A stretch of 18,890 nucleotides of DNA, taken from assembly GCA_035762425.1 (NCBI GenBank), contig DASTOW010000038.1, positions 1 through 18,890 on the forward strand, in the 5' to 3' direction. Of the stretch, positions 6,183 through 14,199 are shown in pieces. Under the pieces are notes generated by a model. That model ran no database searches. It was given only the letters and a program-made list of their open reading frames with translations, and was not told the DNA's origin. Both the position numbers and the translations under genes were made by a program. Position 1 is the first letter of the stretch; each line of letters begins with the position of its first letter. The DNA comes from AWTP1-13 sp035762425 (GTDB lineage: Bacteria > Pseudomonadota > Alphaproteobacteria > Rhizobiales > Hyphomicrobiaceae).

Positions 6183-7582
6183 CCAAGCTTGCTGAACTGT
6201 CTGCCCGCAGCCTTGCCAAGGCGATCCGAGACAAGAAGGTGTCGAGCGTAGAGGCGACGCAAACCGCCATCGCCGAGCTGAAGGCCTGCCACGAGCTCAC
6301 CAACTGCATTATCACACTCGAAGCCGACGAGGCGCTGGCCGCAGCCAAGGCGGCCGACAGCGCCGTCGCCGCCGGCACCGCCAAGGGTGCGCTCGCCGGC
6401 GTGCCGCTCGCCCACAAGGACATGTTCGACCGCCGGGGCAAGGTCTCGAGCTGGGGTGCGCGCATCCGCTCTGAGCAGCCGGCGGCCGAGGACGCTACGG
6501 CCATCGCCCGCTTCAAGGCTGCCGGCGCACTGCAGATCGCAGCCCTGCACCTGACAGAATTCGCCTTCGGACCGACAGGGCACAACTACGTGCTGGGCCA
6601 CGCGCGCAATCCCTGGGACCCGACGCGCATCACCGGCGGCTCCTCGGCCGGCACGGGATGCGCCGTTGCCTACGGGGCAATCGCCGCCGGCATGGGCTCC
6701 GATACCGGCGGTTCTTTGCGACTGCCGGCCGCCGCCTGCGGCATTGCTTCGATCAAGCCGACCTGGGGACGCGTCAGCCGCGCGGGAGCAATGCCGCTTG
6801 CTGCCGCGCTCGACACGATCGGCGTGCTAGCACGCCACGTTGAGGATCTGGCCCTGACGCTCGGCTTCCTCGCCGGCCCCGATGGGCGCGATCCGGCAGC
6901 CAGCAGCCTGCCCGTTCCCGACTATGTCGCCCACCTCGGCGACCCCGTCAAAGGCCTGCGCGTCGGCGTCGATGAAGCAGTGGTCCGCGATGCGCATCCG
7001 GACGTGCAGCGCATGCTGGAAGAGGTGCTGGCCATCCTCGGCAAGCTCGGCCTGCAGCGCTCCTCCTGCCGCTTTCCCGACTGGCAGACGCTTGATCAGC
7101 TCGTGCAGCTGGTGCAGATGCCGGATGCAGCAGCCGCCCACGACGCACACATGCGTACGCGAGCGCAGGACTTCGGCCCGCAGGTGCGTGCCCGGCTCGA
7201 GGTTGGCCACTTCATCCCAGCCGTCGACCACATGACCGCTCTCAGGGCACGCGGCACCTATCTGCAGCGCACGCTCGATGACACCTTCAAGGGCCTCGAC
7301 ATCGCCATCCTGCCGATCCTCGCCGATCCGTTGCCGACCATTGCCGAGCTCGACGTCGCCGGCGGGCCACAGTTGCAGGCGGCCATGGGCCGGGTCGTGA
7401 AGTACACGCGCCCCGTCAACTACCTTGGCCTGCCGACGCTGGCCCTGCCGGTGCCGCGCCATGGCGGCCTGCCGAACGGCGTCCAGCTGATCGGCCGGCC
7501 CTATGCCGAGGCGCAGCTGTTCGCCATCGGCCAGGCCTACCAGCGCGAGGTGCCGCCGGACATCGCCCGGCCCATCGCCTGA
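6179..7582 (+). CDS. amidase-signature hydrolase, AtzE/GatA-like
   Basis: This 467-residue amidase-signature enzyme should hydrolyse an amide bond in the cytoplasm. The catalytic Lys-cisSer-Ser triad is intact: Lys80 in GVPLAHKDMFD, Ser155 in TGGSSAGTG and nucleophile Ser179 in SDTGGSLRLPA. The 24-residue distance between the two serines and the Lys position match GatA (79/154/178) shifted by one. The C-terminal landmarks RPVNYLGLPTLALPVP and GLPNGVQLIG are also present, and the length is normal. Pairing with an AtzG-like subunit suggests the AtzE branch (1-carboxybiuret hydrolase and relatives) rather than tRNA amidation, since no gatB is nearby. No biuret, cyanuric acid or allophanate gene is visible here, so the substrate is unknown. 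Confidence 0.92.
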   Translation: MTKLAELSARSLAKAIRDKKVSSVEATQTAIAELKACHELTNCIITLEADEALAAAKAADSAVAAGTAKGALAGVPLAHKDMFDRRGKVSSWGARIRSEQPAAEDATAIARFKAAGALQIAALHLTEFAFGPTGHNYVLGHARNPWDPTRITGGSSAGTGCAVAYGAIAAGMGSDTGGSLRLPAAACGIASIKPTWGRVSRAGAMPLAAALDTIGVLARHVEDLALTLGFLAGPDGRDPAASSLPVPDYVAHLGDPVKGLRVGVDEAVVRDAHPDVQRMLEEVLAILGKLGLQRSSCRFPDWQTLDQLVQLVQMPDAAAAHDAHMRTRAQDFGPQVRARLEVGHFIPAVDHMTALRARGTYLQRTLDDTFKGLDIAILPILADPLPTIAELDVAGGPQLQAAMGRVVKYTRPVNYLGLPTLALPVPRHGGLPNGVQLIGRPYAEAQLFAIGQAYQREVPPDIARPIA

Positions 7583-7624
7583 TTTGTGCAGGCGCGAGTT
7601 GGGTTTCGAGACTGGGGCTTCTCG

Positions 7625-8240
7625 ATGCCTGCCCGCCTGTTCGACTGCTTCACCTTCTTCAACAAGCTCGACCATTCTGGAGCTTCATCTCCTCGAGCTT
7701 GATCGTTTCGTGCTCGTCGAGGCGCTGCACTTGGAACGCTACCGCGACCGCTTCCAGCGCTTCCCGCCGAGCATCGTCTATGTGGTGCTGGAGCAGGTTC
7801 CGCCCAGCTTGGCGTCGCGTGGGACCGCGAGCACCTCTCCTGCCGGGGCATCATGCGAGGACTTACAGAGGCGGCACCCGATGACCTGGTGCTCATCTCA
7901 GATGCGATGAAATCCCCAAACCCGCTCACCTGGAGCGGGTGCGTCACGGTATTCGAAAGCGAAGCCTACCTGCACGATCTCAATGCCGAATCACGCCTGC
8001 CTCGCATCGTGCAGTCACCGCAGTTGCTTGCCCGGCATTATCTGCGCGATCCGCAGACCGTGCCCTCGCTTAGACCGCGCGTCAGCAAGAGCCTACTGGG
8101 GACCCGCGCTTGAGCTTGTCCGACCCCTGCTGGGCCTCAGACCCCTGCTGGGCCGATGGCACTCATGGTCGCAGCTTGGCTATCGGCTGCCCGTGCAGGA
8201 AATCAAGGACCAGCTGCGCGCCTACAGCCAACCCAGGTAG
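7625..8240 (+). pseudogene. glycosyltransferase family 17 (GlcNAc-transferase-like) pseudogene
   Basis: Three reading frames together spell a decayed GT17 enzyme (MGAT3-like, PF04724). The frame from ATG 7625 gives MPARLFDCFTFFNKLD, the family's N-terminal signature. One extra base at 7673 shifts the reading to LELHLLELDRFVLVEA and LHLERYRDRFQRFPPSIVYVV (7674-7805), with the GKPKP-type segment deleted. A second shift near 7805-7818 restores WDREHLSCRGIMRGL and APDDLVLISD. There the conserved SDVDEIP has become SDAMKSP, so the acidic motif is lost. Then come FESEAYLHDLN and LRPRVSK, and a stop at 8111-8113. A third shift gives GRWHSWSQLGYRLPVQEIKD and QLRAYSQP, matching the family's GWHFSYLGG...KL.AYSH ending, with TAG at 8238-8240. 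About 205 codons remain of the usual 270-290. It is certainly non-functional if this assignment is right. Confidence 0.75.
8122..8154 (+). repeat. 15-bp tandem direct repeat inside the GT17 pseudogene
   Basis: GACCCCTGCTGGGCC occurs at 8122-8136 and again at 8140-8154, separated by TCA, giving an 18-bp period. It lies exactly where the pseudogene changes frame for the third time, which suggests a slippage duplication in unselected sequence. Confidence 0.8.
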
Positions 8241-8410
8241 CCACTCCCAGGAACCTTGATCCGGCCAGAATGGCACAGGCGCTGGCCGAGGGACGCACGG
8301 TGTGCTCGGTGGCCGTTGCGCAGTCCCGCTCGATCGGTTGCCCGTTGCCCTGCAAACCGACCCAGACCGGTGGCGCCGGCATCTCATGTGACGACGTTGC
8401 AGCCCTTCGC

Positions 8411-9745
8411 TCAGGGCGCCAGCGTCTGCGACGGTGCCGGACCCTCGCTTGGATCGCGATCGTGGCCGGCGATCAGATCGCGCAAACCGTCGCGGCTGTA
8501 GATGTCCGGGCGGAAGACGATTTGCCCGTCGGGCTCCGCCCAGGCGGTGATATAGGCGAAATACACCGGCACCGGACGCGTCAGCACGACATCCAGCGGC
8601 TGGCCGGCATCGACGACCTGCTGCGCGCGTCCAGGCTCGTTCCAGCCCGGCTCGTAGCGCGCCACCCATTCGGCGAGCGTGAACACATCCTGCACGCGCA
8701 CGCAGCCGGCGCTGAAGGCGCGGCCACGCTGCCCGAACAGCGGCTTCATCGGCGTGTCGTGCATGTAGACGCCGTGCTCGTTGGGCATGTCGAGGCGAAC
8801 CAAGCCCAGCGCGTTCTGCGGACCGGGGTCCTGGCGGAACTTGATTCTGGTCACGTCGGCCTGCCGCCAGTCAATGTTGTTTGCATCTATCACCGGACCG
8901 TTGAAAGAGCCGGTCAGGACGCGGATCTGCTCCTTCTGCAGGTAGTCCGGCTCCTTCTGCAGGCGCGGAATCAGATCCAGCTTGGCGACGCTGTCAGGCA
9001 CACGCCAATAGGGGAAGAAGTTGAGGGCACGGATCTGCGCGCGCACGCTCGGCGTCTCGCGCTCGGGCTTGCCGGCGATCACGCGATGCCTGAGCTCGAC
9101 CTCGTTGCGCTCGACCGCCTCCAGCTGGAAGGCCGGCACGTTGACCAGCACATAGCGGTCCTCGATCCTTTGGGCCATCAAGTCCCTGAGCCGCTGCAGG
9201 TTGACGCGCAACTGCTGCAGGCGCGCCTGGGCCGGGACGTTGAGGGCAGCGAGCGTCGACTTGTCGACGCGGCCCGTGACGCGCAGCCCGTTGTTGTACT
9301 GGTAGCGGCGAACGGCCTCCTCCAGGTCGTCGTTGAAGCTAAAGCTGTTGCCCTTGGCGCGCGCCAGCTCACCGCTCATGGCCAGCCGCCTGCGCAGCAG
9401 CGGCACGCGCTCGTCGTCATCCTCGGGGCGCATCATGCGGTTGCCCGGTATGGCCGGCCAGCCACCGTTGGCGACAATGTCCTGGTAGCGGGCGATCGCC
9501 CCTTCAAGGGCGCCGATCATGGCCTCGCTGCGGAACGGGTGGGAGTCGGCGCGCAGGTCGTTGAGAACCTCGGGCTTGCGGCGCTCCTCACTGGTCGTGC
9601 GGTAGGACGAGCCCTGCCTGCCAAACCCAGGTATGGATTCCCACCATTGCGCCTCTTGCGCGTCGGCCCCGGTGACCGGCATCGCGGCCAGCAAAATCCC
9701 CAGCAACGCGCCGAGCCGCCCGGCCCTGGTGATGCCGCCAATCAT
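8411..9745 (-). CDS. YcbB/LdtD-type L,D-transpeptidase with peptidoglycan-binding domain
   Basis: This 444-residue exported enzyme would make 3-3 (or 1-3) peptidoglycan crosslinks in the periplasm. From ATG 9745 the protein begins with a Sec signal peptide (RAGRLGALLGILLAAMPVTG, cleavage after ADA at about residue 29). It continues with a scaffold region (about 75-110), a PG_binding_1 domain (about 112-172) and a YkuD catalytic domain (about 197-395). The active site is His329 in YMHDTP with Ser345-Ala-Gly-Cys348-Val-Arg350, the SAGCVRV variant of the SHGC motif; the large insertion between domain start and active site is typical of YcbB. A longer frame to 9847 exists, but its extra 34 residues cover repeat DNA and precede the signal peptide. 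GGAG lies 11 bases upstream, so the start is reasonable but not certain. It appears to be a single-gene unit. Confidence 0.92.
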   Translation of the reverse strand: MIGGITRAGRLGALLGILLAAMPVTGADAQEAQWWESIPGFGRQGSSYRTTSEERRKPEVLNDLRADSHPFRSEAMIGALEGAIARYQDIVANGGWPAIPGNRMMRPEDDDERVPLLRRRLAMSGELARAKGNSFSFNDDLEEAVRRYQYNNGLRVTGRVDKSTLAALNVPAQARLQQLRVNLQRLRDLMAQRIEDRYVLVNVPAFQLEAVERNEVELRHRVIAGKPERETPSVRAQIRALNFFPYWRVPDSVAKLDLIPRLQKEPDYLQKEQIRVLTGSFNGPVIDANNIDWRQADVTRIKFRQDPGPQNALGLVRLDMPNEHGVYMHDTPMKPLFGQRGRAFSAGCVRVQDVFTLAEWVARYEPGWNEPGRAQQVVDAGQPLDVVLTRPVPVYFAYITAWAEPDGQIVFRPDIYSRDGLRDLIAGHDRDPSEGPAPSQTLAP

Positions 9746-9821
9746 CTCGCCGAGCACTCCTATCTCAAGTCCAATGTTAGTCCTGCCGCCGCCACGCTGG
9801 TCTGGGAAACACCCCACGTTA

Positions 9822-9861
9822 CCCACTGGCCCAATTTTCGACCCCACTGGCCCAATTTTCG
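9822..9861. repeat. pair of 19-bp direct repeats
   Basis: CCCACTGGCCCAATTTTCG is present at 9822-9840 and 9843-9861, identical and separated by only AC (period 21 bp). Nothing else in the window resembles it. The period and the TGGCCCAATTTTC core recall the multiple terminal repeats found at ends of IS21-family elements. Confidence 0.9.
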
Positions 9862-9946
9862 CTGTAGAAGCGCGCGTCCCCGAGCCGCGCCCTTAATAGC
9901 TCGCGTCAGAGATATGGCCAAACAAAGACCGATCACCATCCGGTGA
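9822..9946 (+). mobile_element. possible decayed left end of an IS21-family insertion sequence
   Basis: Two elements in the expected order suggest an IS21-type left end: closely spaced direct repeats (9822-9861) and, 52 bases later, an ATG at 9914 starting MAKQRPITIR before a TGA (9944-9946). IS21 elements carry multiple terminal repeats followed by istA, whose product often begins with a short basic leader before the IREVLRL helix. Here the frame stops before that helix, and neither istB nor a right end is present. This rests on recalled pattern, not alignment; chance is possible. Confidence 0.35.
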
Positions 9947-9959
9947 GTTTCCGTGTCTC

Positions 9960-9995
9960 GGCGTGCCTCATCCACATCTATGTGGCCGACACGCC
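9960..9995 (+). promoter_or_regulatory. two-tier inverted repeat upstream of the crotonase gene
   Basis: The outer arms GGCGTG (9960-9965) and CACGCC (9990-9995) enclose perfect inner arms CCACAT (9972-9977) and ATGTGG (9980-9985), with a 6/4-base internal loop. A competing pairing, CGTGTC (9952-9957) with GACACG (9988-9993), is also possible. The structure sits about 75 bp before the start at 10071 and lacks a T-tract, so an operator or leader structure is more likely than a terminator. Confidence 0.4.
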
Positions 9996-10070
9996 ACGGC
10001 CGAGCCGTCTATCATGGTACCACGCACGTGAGCACCGCAGGTGCCGCAAGCCGAGACGGAGGCCTCGATC

Positions 10071-10859
10071 ATGACCGACCAAGCCGTGCTGTGGCGCCTC
10101 GACGACCGCGGTGTAGCCCACGTCACGCTGAACCGACCGGAGGTCGGCAACGCCTACAACGGCGCCATGATTGCCGGCCTGTTGGCGGCCATGGACGACC
10201 TCGGCAAACGGCCCGCTCTGCGCGTCGTCCTGCTCAGCGGCAACGGCCGTCACTTCCAGGCCGGCGCCGACCTCAAGTGGATCAGAAACGTCAGTGCCGC
10301 CTCGCCTGAGGACAACGTCCGCGCCAGCCGGGCCACCGCCGAGGCCGTCGACCGCCTCAACCGGCTGCCCGTACCCACGGTGGCGCTGGTGCAGGGCGGC
10401 TGCTTTGGGGGCGGCACCGGCATGATCGCGGCCTGCGATGTGGTGATCGCCGCCGACAACGCCACCTTCTCCATTTCCGAGGTGCGCTGGGGACTGACGG
10501 CGGCCATCATCCTGCCCCAGCTCAGCGACGCCATCGGCGCGCGTCAGGTGCGCCGCTACGCCCTGACGGGCGAACGCTTCGGCGCCGAGGAGGCCGTGCG
10601 CATCGGTCTCGCCCATAAGGTGGTGCCGCTTGCCGAGCTGGCAACCGCCGGCGACCAGATGGTCTCGCAACTACTCGAGAACGGCCCCGTCGCCATGGCT
10701 GAGACCAAGCACATTGCCCTGCAGAGCGCCTGGGGCGGTTTCTCGCGTGCGACCTTCGAGGGATTGGTCGAGAGCCACGCCGCCAAGCGCCGCTCGCACG
10801 AGGCCGTTGAGGGCCTCACCTCCTTCGCCGAGAAACGCGCGGCCAATTGGAAGGCATGA
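10071..10859 (+). CDS. enoyl-CoA hydratase family, methylglutaconyl-CoA hydratase-like
   Basis: This 262-residue crotonase-fold protein has the oxyanion-hole motifs HFQAGADLKW (61-70) and CFGGGTGMIAACD (111-123). The GADL-W pattern, the GGG-G--AACD stretch and the following ISEVRWGLTAAIILPQ (135-150) resemble LiuC-type methylglutaconyl-CoA hydratases of leucine catabolism. As in that group, the position of the first catalytic Glu is Gly117, while the second is kept as Glu137. The ATG at 10071 follows GGAGG (10058-10062) with an 8-base spacer; the frame extends upstream only from a GTG. No other leucine-degradation gene (carboxylase, isovaleryl-CoA dehydrogenase, HMG-CoA lyase) is visible in the window, so a LiuC role is inference and a general acyl-CoA role is possible. 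It converges on the efflux-pump gene. Confidence 0.88.
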   Translation: MTDQAVLWRLDDRGVAHVTLNRPEVGNAYNGAMIAGLLAAMDDLGKRPALRVVLLSGNGRHFQAGADLKWIRNVSAASPEDNVRASRATAEAVDRLNRLPVPTVALVQGGCFGGGTGMIAACDVVIAADNATFSISEVRWGLTAAIILPQLSDAIGARQVRRYALTGERFGAEEAVRIGLAHKVVPLAELATAGDQMVSQLLENGPVAMAETKHIALQSAWGGFSRATFEGLVESHAAKRRSHEAVEGLTSFAEKRAANWKA

Positions 10860-10973
10860 CGCTGTAGTCCCGGAATTTGCCACAGGCAAATATTCAGGAC
10901 CCAGGGCGTCACTGACATCGCGTGGCTGGTTGCCGGATATTGGCGGCGCCAACTGCCGGACGACACCTTGGTG
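10860..10973. other. convergent intergenic region with small dyads
   Basis: This gap lies between two stop codons facing each other. Three short inverted repeats are visible: ATTTGCC-ACA-GGCAAAT (10875-10891), TTGGCG-G-CGCCAA (10940-10952) and GACACC-TT-GGTGTC (10962-10975), the last overlapping the pump gene's stop. None is followed by a T-tract on either strand, so classical intrinsic termination is not supported. Confidence 0.5.
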
Positions 10974-13900
10974 TCACTCCGCCGGCTGCATGGTCCCGTG
11001 CGCCGGTGCCTCGGCACCACGCGGGGCGAGCTTGGTGCCCGTCAGGCGCCGGATGACGACGTAGAACACCGGCGTGAAGATGAGGCCGAACAGCGTCACG
11101 CCGATCATGCCCCAAAACACCGCGGTGCCGAGCGCGATGCGCATCTCGGCGCCGGCACCCACCGCCAGGTAGAGCGGTACGACACCCAGCGTGAACGCCA
11201 GCGACGTCATGATGATCGGACGCAGCCGCAGCCTGCACGCCTCGACGGCAGCCGACACCGCATCCTTGCCCTGCGCCTCCAGCTGCCGCGCGAATTCCAC
11301 GATCAGAATGGCGTTTTTGGCAGCCAGCGCGATCAGAACCACGAAGCCGACCTGCGTCAGGATGTTGATCTCGCGCCCGTGCAGCCACACGCCGAACGAT
11401 GCGGAGAACAGGCACATCGGTACGATCAGCATGATGGCAAGCGGCAGCGACCAGCTCTCGTATTGCGCCGATAGCGCCAGGAACACGAAGATCACGCTCA
11501 GCACGAAGATGTAGTAGCCGGTGCGGCCGACCTTGGCCTCCTGGTAGGACAAGTCGGTCCATTCGTAGGCCACGCCCTGCGGCAGCTTATCGGCCGCCAG
11601 TGCACGCATGATCTGCAGCGCCTGACCCGAGCTGATGCCGGCCGCCGCCGCACCCTGCACCTCCGCCGACGGAAACAGGTTGTAGCGCGGTACCCGCTCC
11701 GGCCCTGCAATCTCGCGGAACGTGACGAGACTGCCGAGCGGCACCATGGCGCCGTCAAGGCTGCGCACGCGGATCTTCGATACGCTTTCCGGGTCGAGGC
11801 GGTAGTCGCCGTCGGCCTGCGCTGTAACACGATAGGTGCGGCCGAACATGTTGAAGTCGTTGACGTAAGCCGAGCCCATGAACACGCGCATCGCCTCGAA
11901 GATGGCGGTCACCGGCACGCGCAACATCTGCGCCTTGTCGCGGTCCACGTCGACGAACACCTGCGGTGTTGCAGCCTGGAAGGTCGTAAAGGCGTTGGCG
12001 ATGCCGGGTGTGCGGTTGGCCTCGGCCACGAACTCCTGCGTGATGCGGGCGAACTCGGACGGGTCCATCCCAACCGTATCCTGCAGGCGCATTGAGAAGC
12101 CTGCTGCCGCACCCATGCCACGCACCGGCGGCGGGATGAACACCAACGTTGTCGCATCCTCGATCTTGGCCAGGCTGCCGCGCAGTCCAGCCGCGATCTT
12201 GTCAATCGTCTGCCCCTTCTTGTGCCGCTCCTCAAAGTCGTCGAGAACGAGGAACAGCAGACCGGCATTGGTGGCGCCCGTGAATGTCGCACCGTTACGA
12301 CCGGCAAAGGCATTCGAATATTTCACGCCAGGGGTATTCAAGGCGATTTCCGTCGCCTGCCGGACGACTGCATCCGTGCGCCCGAGCGATGCGCCGGGCG
12401 GCAGCTGAATCGAAATGATGAGGATGGCCCGGTCCAGCGCCGGGATGAAGCCGGTGGGCAGGCGCGCCACGAACCAGCCGGCGAACGCCAGCAGGCAGAC
12501 GTAGAAGACCAGCACCGGCACCCAGCCGCGGCACAGTCCACGCACCAGCCGCGAATAGCCCTCGGCCAACGCATCAAAGCCCCGGTCGAACAAGCGGAAG
12601 AACGCGTGCACCGGCCGCATCAGCAGTGCGGATTTGGGCGCCTCCTTGTGATGGGGATGGAACAGCAGCGCCGCCAGCGCCGGACTGAGCGTCAGCGATA
12701 AAAACAGCGAGATCGCTGTCGCCGTAGCGATGGTTATGGCGAACTGCCGATAGAACTGGCCGGTAATGCCGCCGATGAACGTGGTGGGAATGAACACGGC
12801 CAGCAGCACGAGGGCGATGGCGATCAGCGCGGTGCCGACCTCATCCATGGACACGCGCGCGGCCTCGAGCGGCGAGTAGCCGTCCTTCAATCGGCGTTCG
12901 ACGTTCTCCACCACCACGATCGCGTCGTCGACGACGATGCCGACCGCCAGCACCAGCCCGAACAGCGTCAGCATGTTGAGCGAAAAGCCGAACGCCTGCA
13001 TCACGGCGCACGTGCCGATTAGCGACACGGGAATGGCGATCACAGGGATAAGCGTGGCACGCCAGGTCTTGAGGAACAGCAGCACCACCAGCACAACCAG
13101 TGCGGTGGCCTCCAGGATCGTGACGTACAGCTTCTTGATCGAGACCTCGACGAACTCCGTCGGGTTGTATGTCAGCCGGTACTCCATGCCCTTCGGGAAG
13201 CTCTGGCCCAGCTCGGCGATCTTGTCCTTGATGCCCTGGGTCGCCAGCACGGCATTGGAACCGGGCTGCTGATCGACCACGATGATGACGGCGGGAAAGC
13301 GGTCTGCATAGCCGCGTTGCGCGTAGCTCAGTGCGCCAAGCTCCACGCGGGCGATGTCGTTGACGCGCACCACGCGGCCGTCGGTGCCAATCTTGACGAT
13401 GATGTCGCCGAACTCGTTGGGCGAGCGCAAGCGGCCCTTCATCTGCAGCGAGGTTTGAAACGCGTTGTTGGCATCGATCGGCGGCTCGCCCAGCGCACCA
13501 CCGGCCACCTGCACGTTCTGGGCGCGCAAGGCTTCGAGTACCTGCTCGGCGGTCAGGCCGCGGAGCGCAATGCGCTCGGGATCAAGCCACACGCGCATCG
13601 AGTACTCGCGCACACCGAACAGCGACACGTCGGCGACGCCATACAATCGCATGAGCTTGTCGCGGACGTTGAGCAGGCCATAGTTGGAAAGATAGACTTG
13701 GTCGTAGGTGTTGTCGGGCGAGATGAGGTGGATGGCGAGCAGCTGGTCCGGCGAGCGCTTGCGCACGTTGAGGCCGTTGCGGCGCACCTCATCGGGCAAG
13801 CGTCGCTCGGCCGCGCTGACGCGGTTCTGCACCAGCACCTGGGCCTTGTCGATGTCGGTGCCCACCTCGAAGGTCACCGTCACCGACAGGTTGCCGTCGG

Positions 13901-14156
13901 CCGTCGACTGCGAGGCCATGTAGATCATACCCTCGACGCCGTTGATCTCCTGCTCGATCGGCGCGGCCACCGTATCGGCCACGGTTTGCGCGCTGGCGCC
14001 TGGGTAGCTTGTGCTCACCGTAATGGTCGGCGGTGTGATCTCGGGTAGCTGCGTGATGCCGAGGCCGGTGTAGCCGATGGCACCGATGATGGTGATCACC
14101 ATCGCCACCACGGCTGCAAAGATCGGCCTGTCGATGAAGAAGCGGCTGATGTTCAC
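10974..14156 (-). CDS. RND multidrug efflux transporter (HAE1/AcrB-type inner-membrane pump)
   Basis: This 1060-residue proton-driven RND transporter would be a trimer in the inner membrane exporting hydrophobic drugs or other amphiphiles through a tripartite channel. It begins FFIDRPIFA like AcrB. The proton relay is intact: Asp410-Asp411 in GIVVDDAIVVVENV (TM4) and Lys947 in IALAAKNAILIVEFAR (TM10), matching AcrB D407/D408/K940. The two halves each show a large periplasmic loop, and the length is typical. It starts with GTG at 14156, preceded by GGGAGGG eight bases upstream. The membrane-fusion gene ends 43 bp before it on the same strand, so the two form an operon. No TolC-like channel lies in the window. 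Substrate cannot be predicted. Confidence 0.97.
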   Translation of the reverse strand: MNISRFFIDRPIFAAVVAMVITIIGAIGYTGLGITQLPEITPPTITVSTSYPGASAQTVADTVAAPIEQEINGVEGMIYMASQSTADGNLSVTVTFEVGTDIDKAQVLVQNRVSAAERRLPDEVRRNGLNVRKRSPDQLLAIHLISPDNTYDQVYLSNYGLLNVRDKLMRLYGVADVSLFGVREYSMRVWLDPERIALRGLTAEQVLEALRAQNVQVAGGALGEPPIDANNAFQTSLQMKGRLRSPNEFGDIIVKIGTDGRVVRVNDIARVELGALSYAQRGYADRFPAVIIVVDQQPGSNAVLATQGIKDKIAELGQSFPKGMEYRLTYNPTEFVEVSIKKLYVTILEATALVVLVVLLFLKTWRATLIPVIAIPVSLIGTCAVMQAFGFSLNMLTLFGLVLAVGIVVDDAIVVVENVERRLKDGYSPLEAARVSMDEVGTALIAIALVLLAVFIPTTFIGGITGQFYRQFAITIATATAISLFLSLTLSPALAALLFHPHHKEAPKSALLMRPVHAFFRLFDRGFDALAEGYSRLVRGLCRGWVPVLVFYVCLLAFAGWFVARLPTGFIPALDRAILIISIQLPPGASLGRTDAVVRQATEIALNTPGVKYSNAFAGRNGATFTGATNAGLLFLVLDDFEERHKKGQTIDKIAAGLRGSLAKIEDATTLVFIPPPVRGMGAAAGFSMRLQDTVGMDPSEFARITQEFVAEANRTPGIANAFTTFQAATPQVFVDVDRDKAQMLRVPVTAIFEAMRVFMGSAYVNDFNMFGRTYRVTAQADGDYRLDPESVSKIRVRSLDGAMVPLGSLVTFREIAGPERVPRYNLFPSAEVQGAAAAGISSGQALQIMRALAADKLPQGVAYEWTDLSYQEAKVGRTGYYIFVLSVIFVFLALSAQYESWSLPLAIMLIVPMCLFSASFGVWLHGREINILTQVGFVVLIALAAKNAILIVEFARQLEAQGKDAVSAAVEACRLRLRPIIMTSLAFTLGVVPLYLAVGAGAEMRIALGTAVFWGMIGVTLFGLIFTPVFYVVIRRLTGTKLAPRGAEAPAHGTMQPAE

Positions 14157-14199
14157 CGGAGCCGCCCTCCCGGCGACCGAGCTGTCACGCGATCCACGT

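Larger units (their letters stand above)
9746..10070. other. divergent intergenic region containing repeat and hairpin elements
   Basis: This 325-bp gap separates the L,D-transpeptidase gene (minus) from the crotonase-family gene (plus). It holds two 19-bp direct repeats (9822-9861), a ten-codon aborted frame (9914-9946) and a two-tier inverted repeat (9960-9995), described separately. No clear -35/-10 pair was identified for either gene, though promoters for both must lie here. Confidence 0.5.

Noticed and set aside
8270..8400. Protein-like reading MAQALAEGRTVCSVAVAQSRSI then GCPLP, recalling the end of thioredoxin-like redoxins
   Set aside because: Only one short resemblance, no upstream thioredoxin core or CxxC motif in any frame, and no ribosome-binding site.
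8402..8417. Hairpin GCCCT-N6-AGGGC at the stop codon of the first L,D-transpeptidase gene
   Set aside because: Five-bp stem overlapping the coding end, with no T-tract downstream; not supported as a terminator.
8156..9946. A 596-codon open frame on the plus strand opposite the L,D-transpeptidase gene
   Set aside because: Its product has no family resemblance, and it runs antisense through a protein with clear signal peptide and active-site motifs; GC-rich codon bias explains it. Only its last ten codons (9914-9946) were considered, as an IS-like remnant.
13317..14048. A 243-codon plus-strand frame inside the RND pump gene
   Set aside because: Antisense to conserved RND sequence; histidine/valine-rich composition typical of a complementary-frame artefact.
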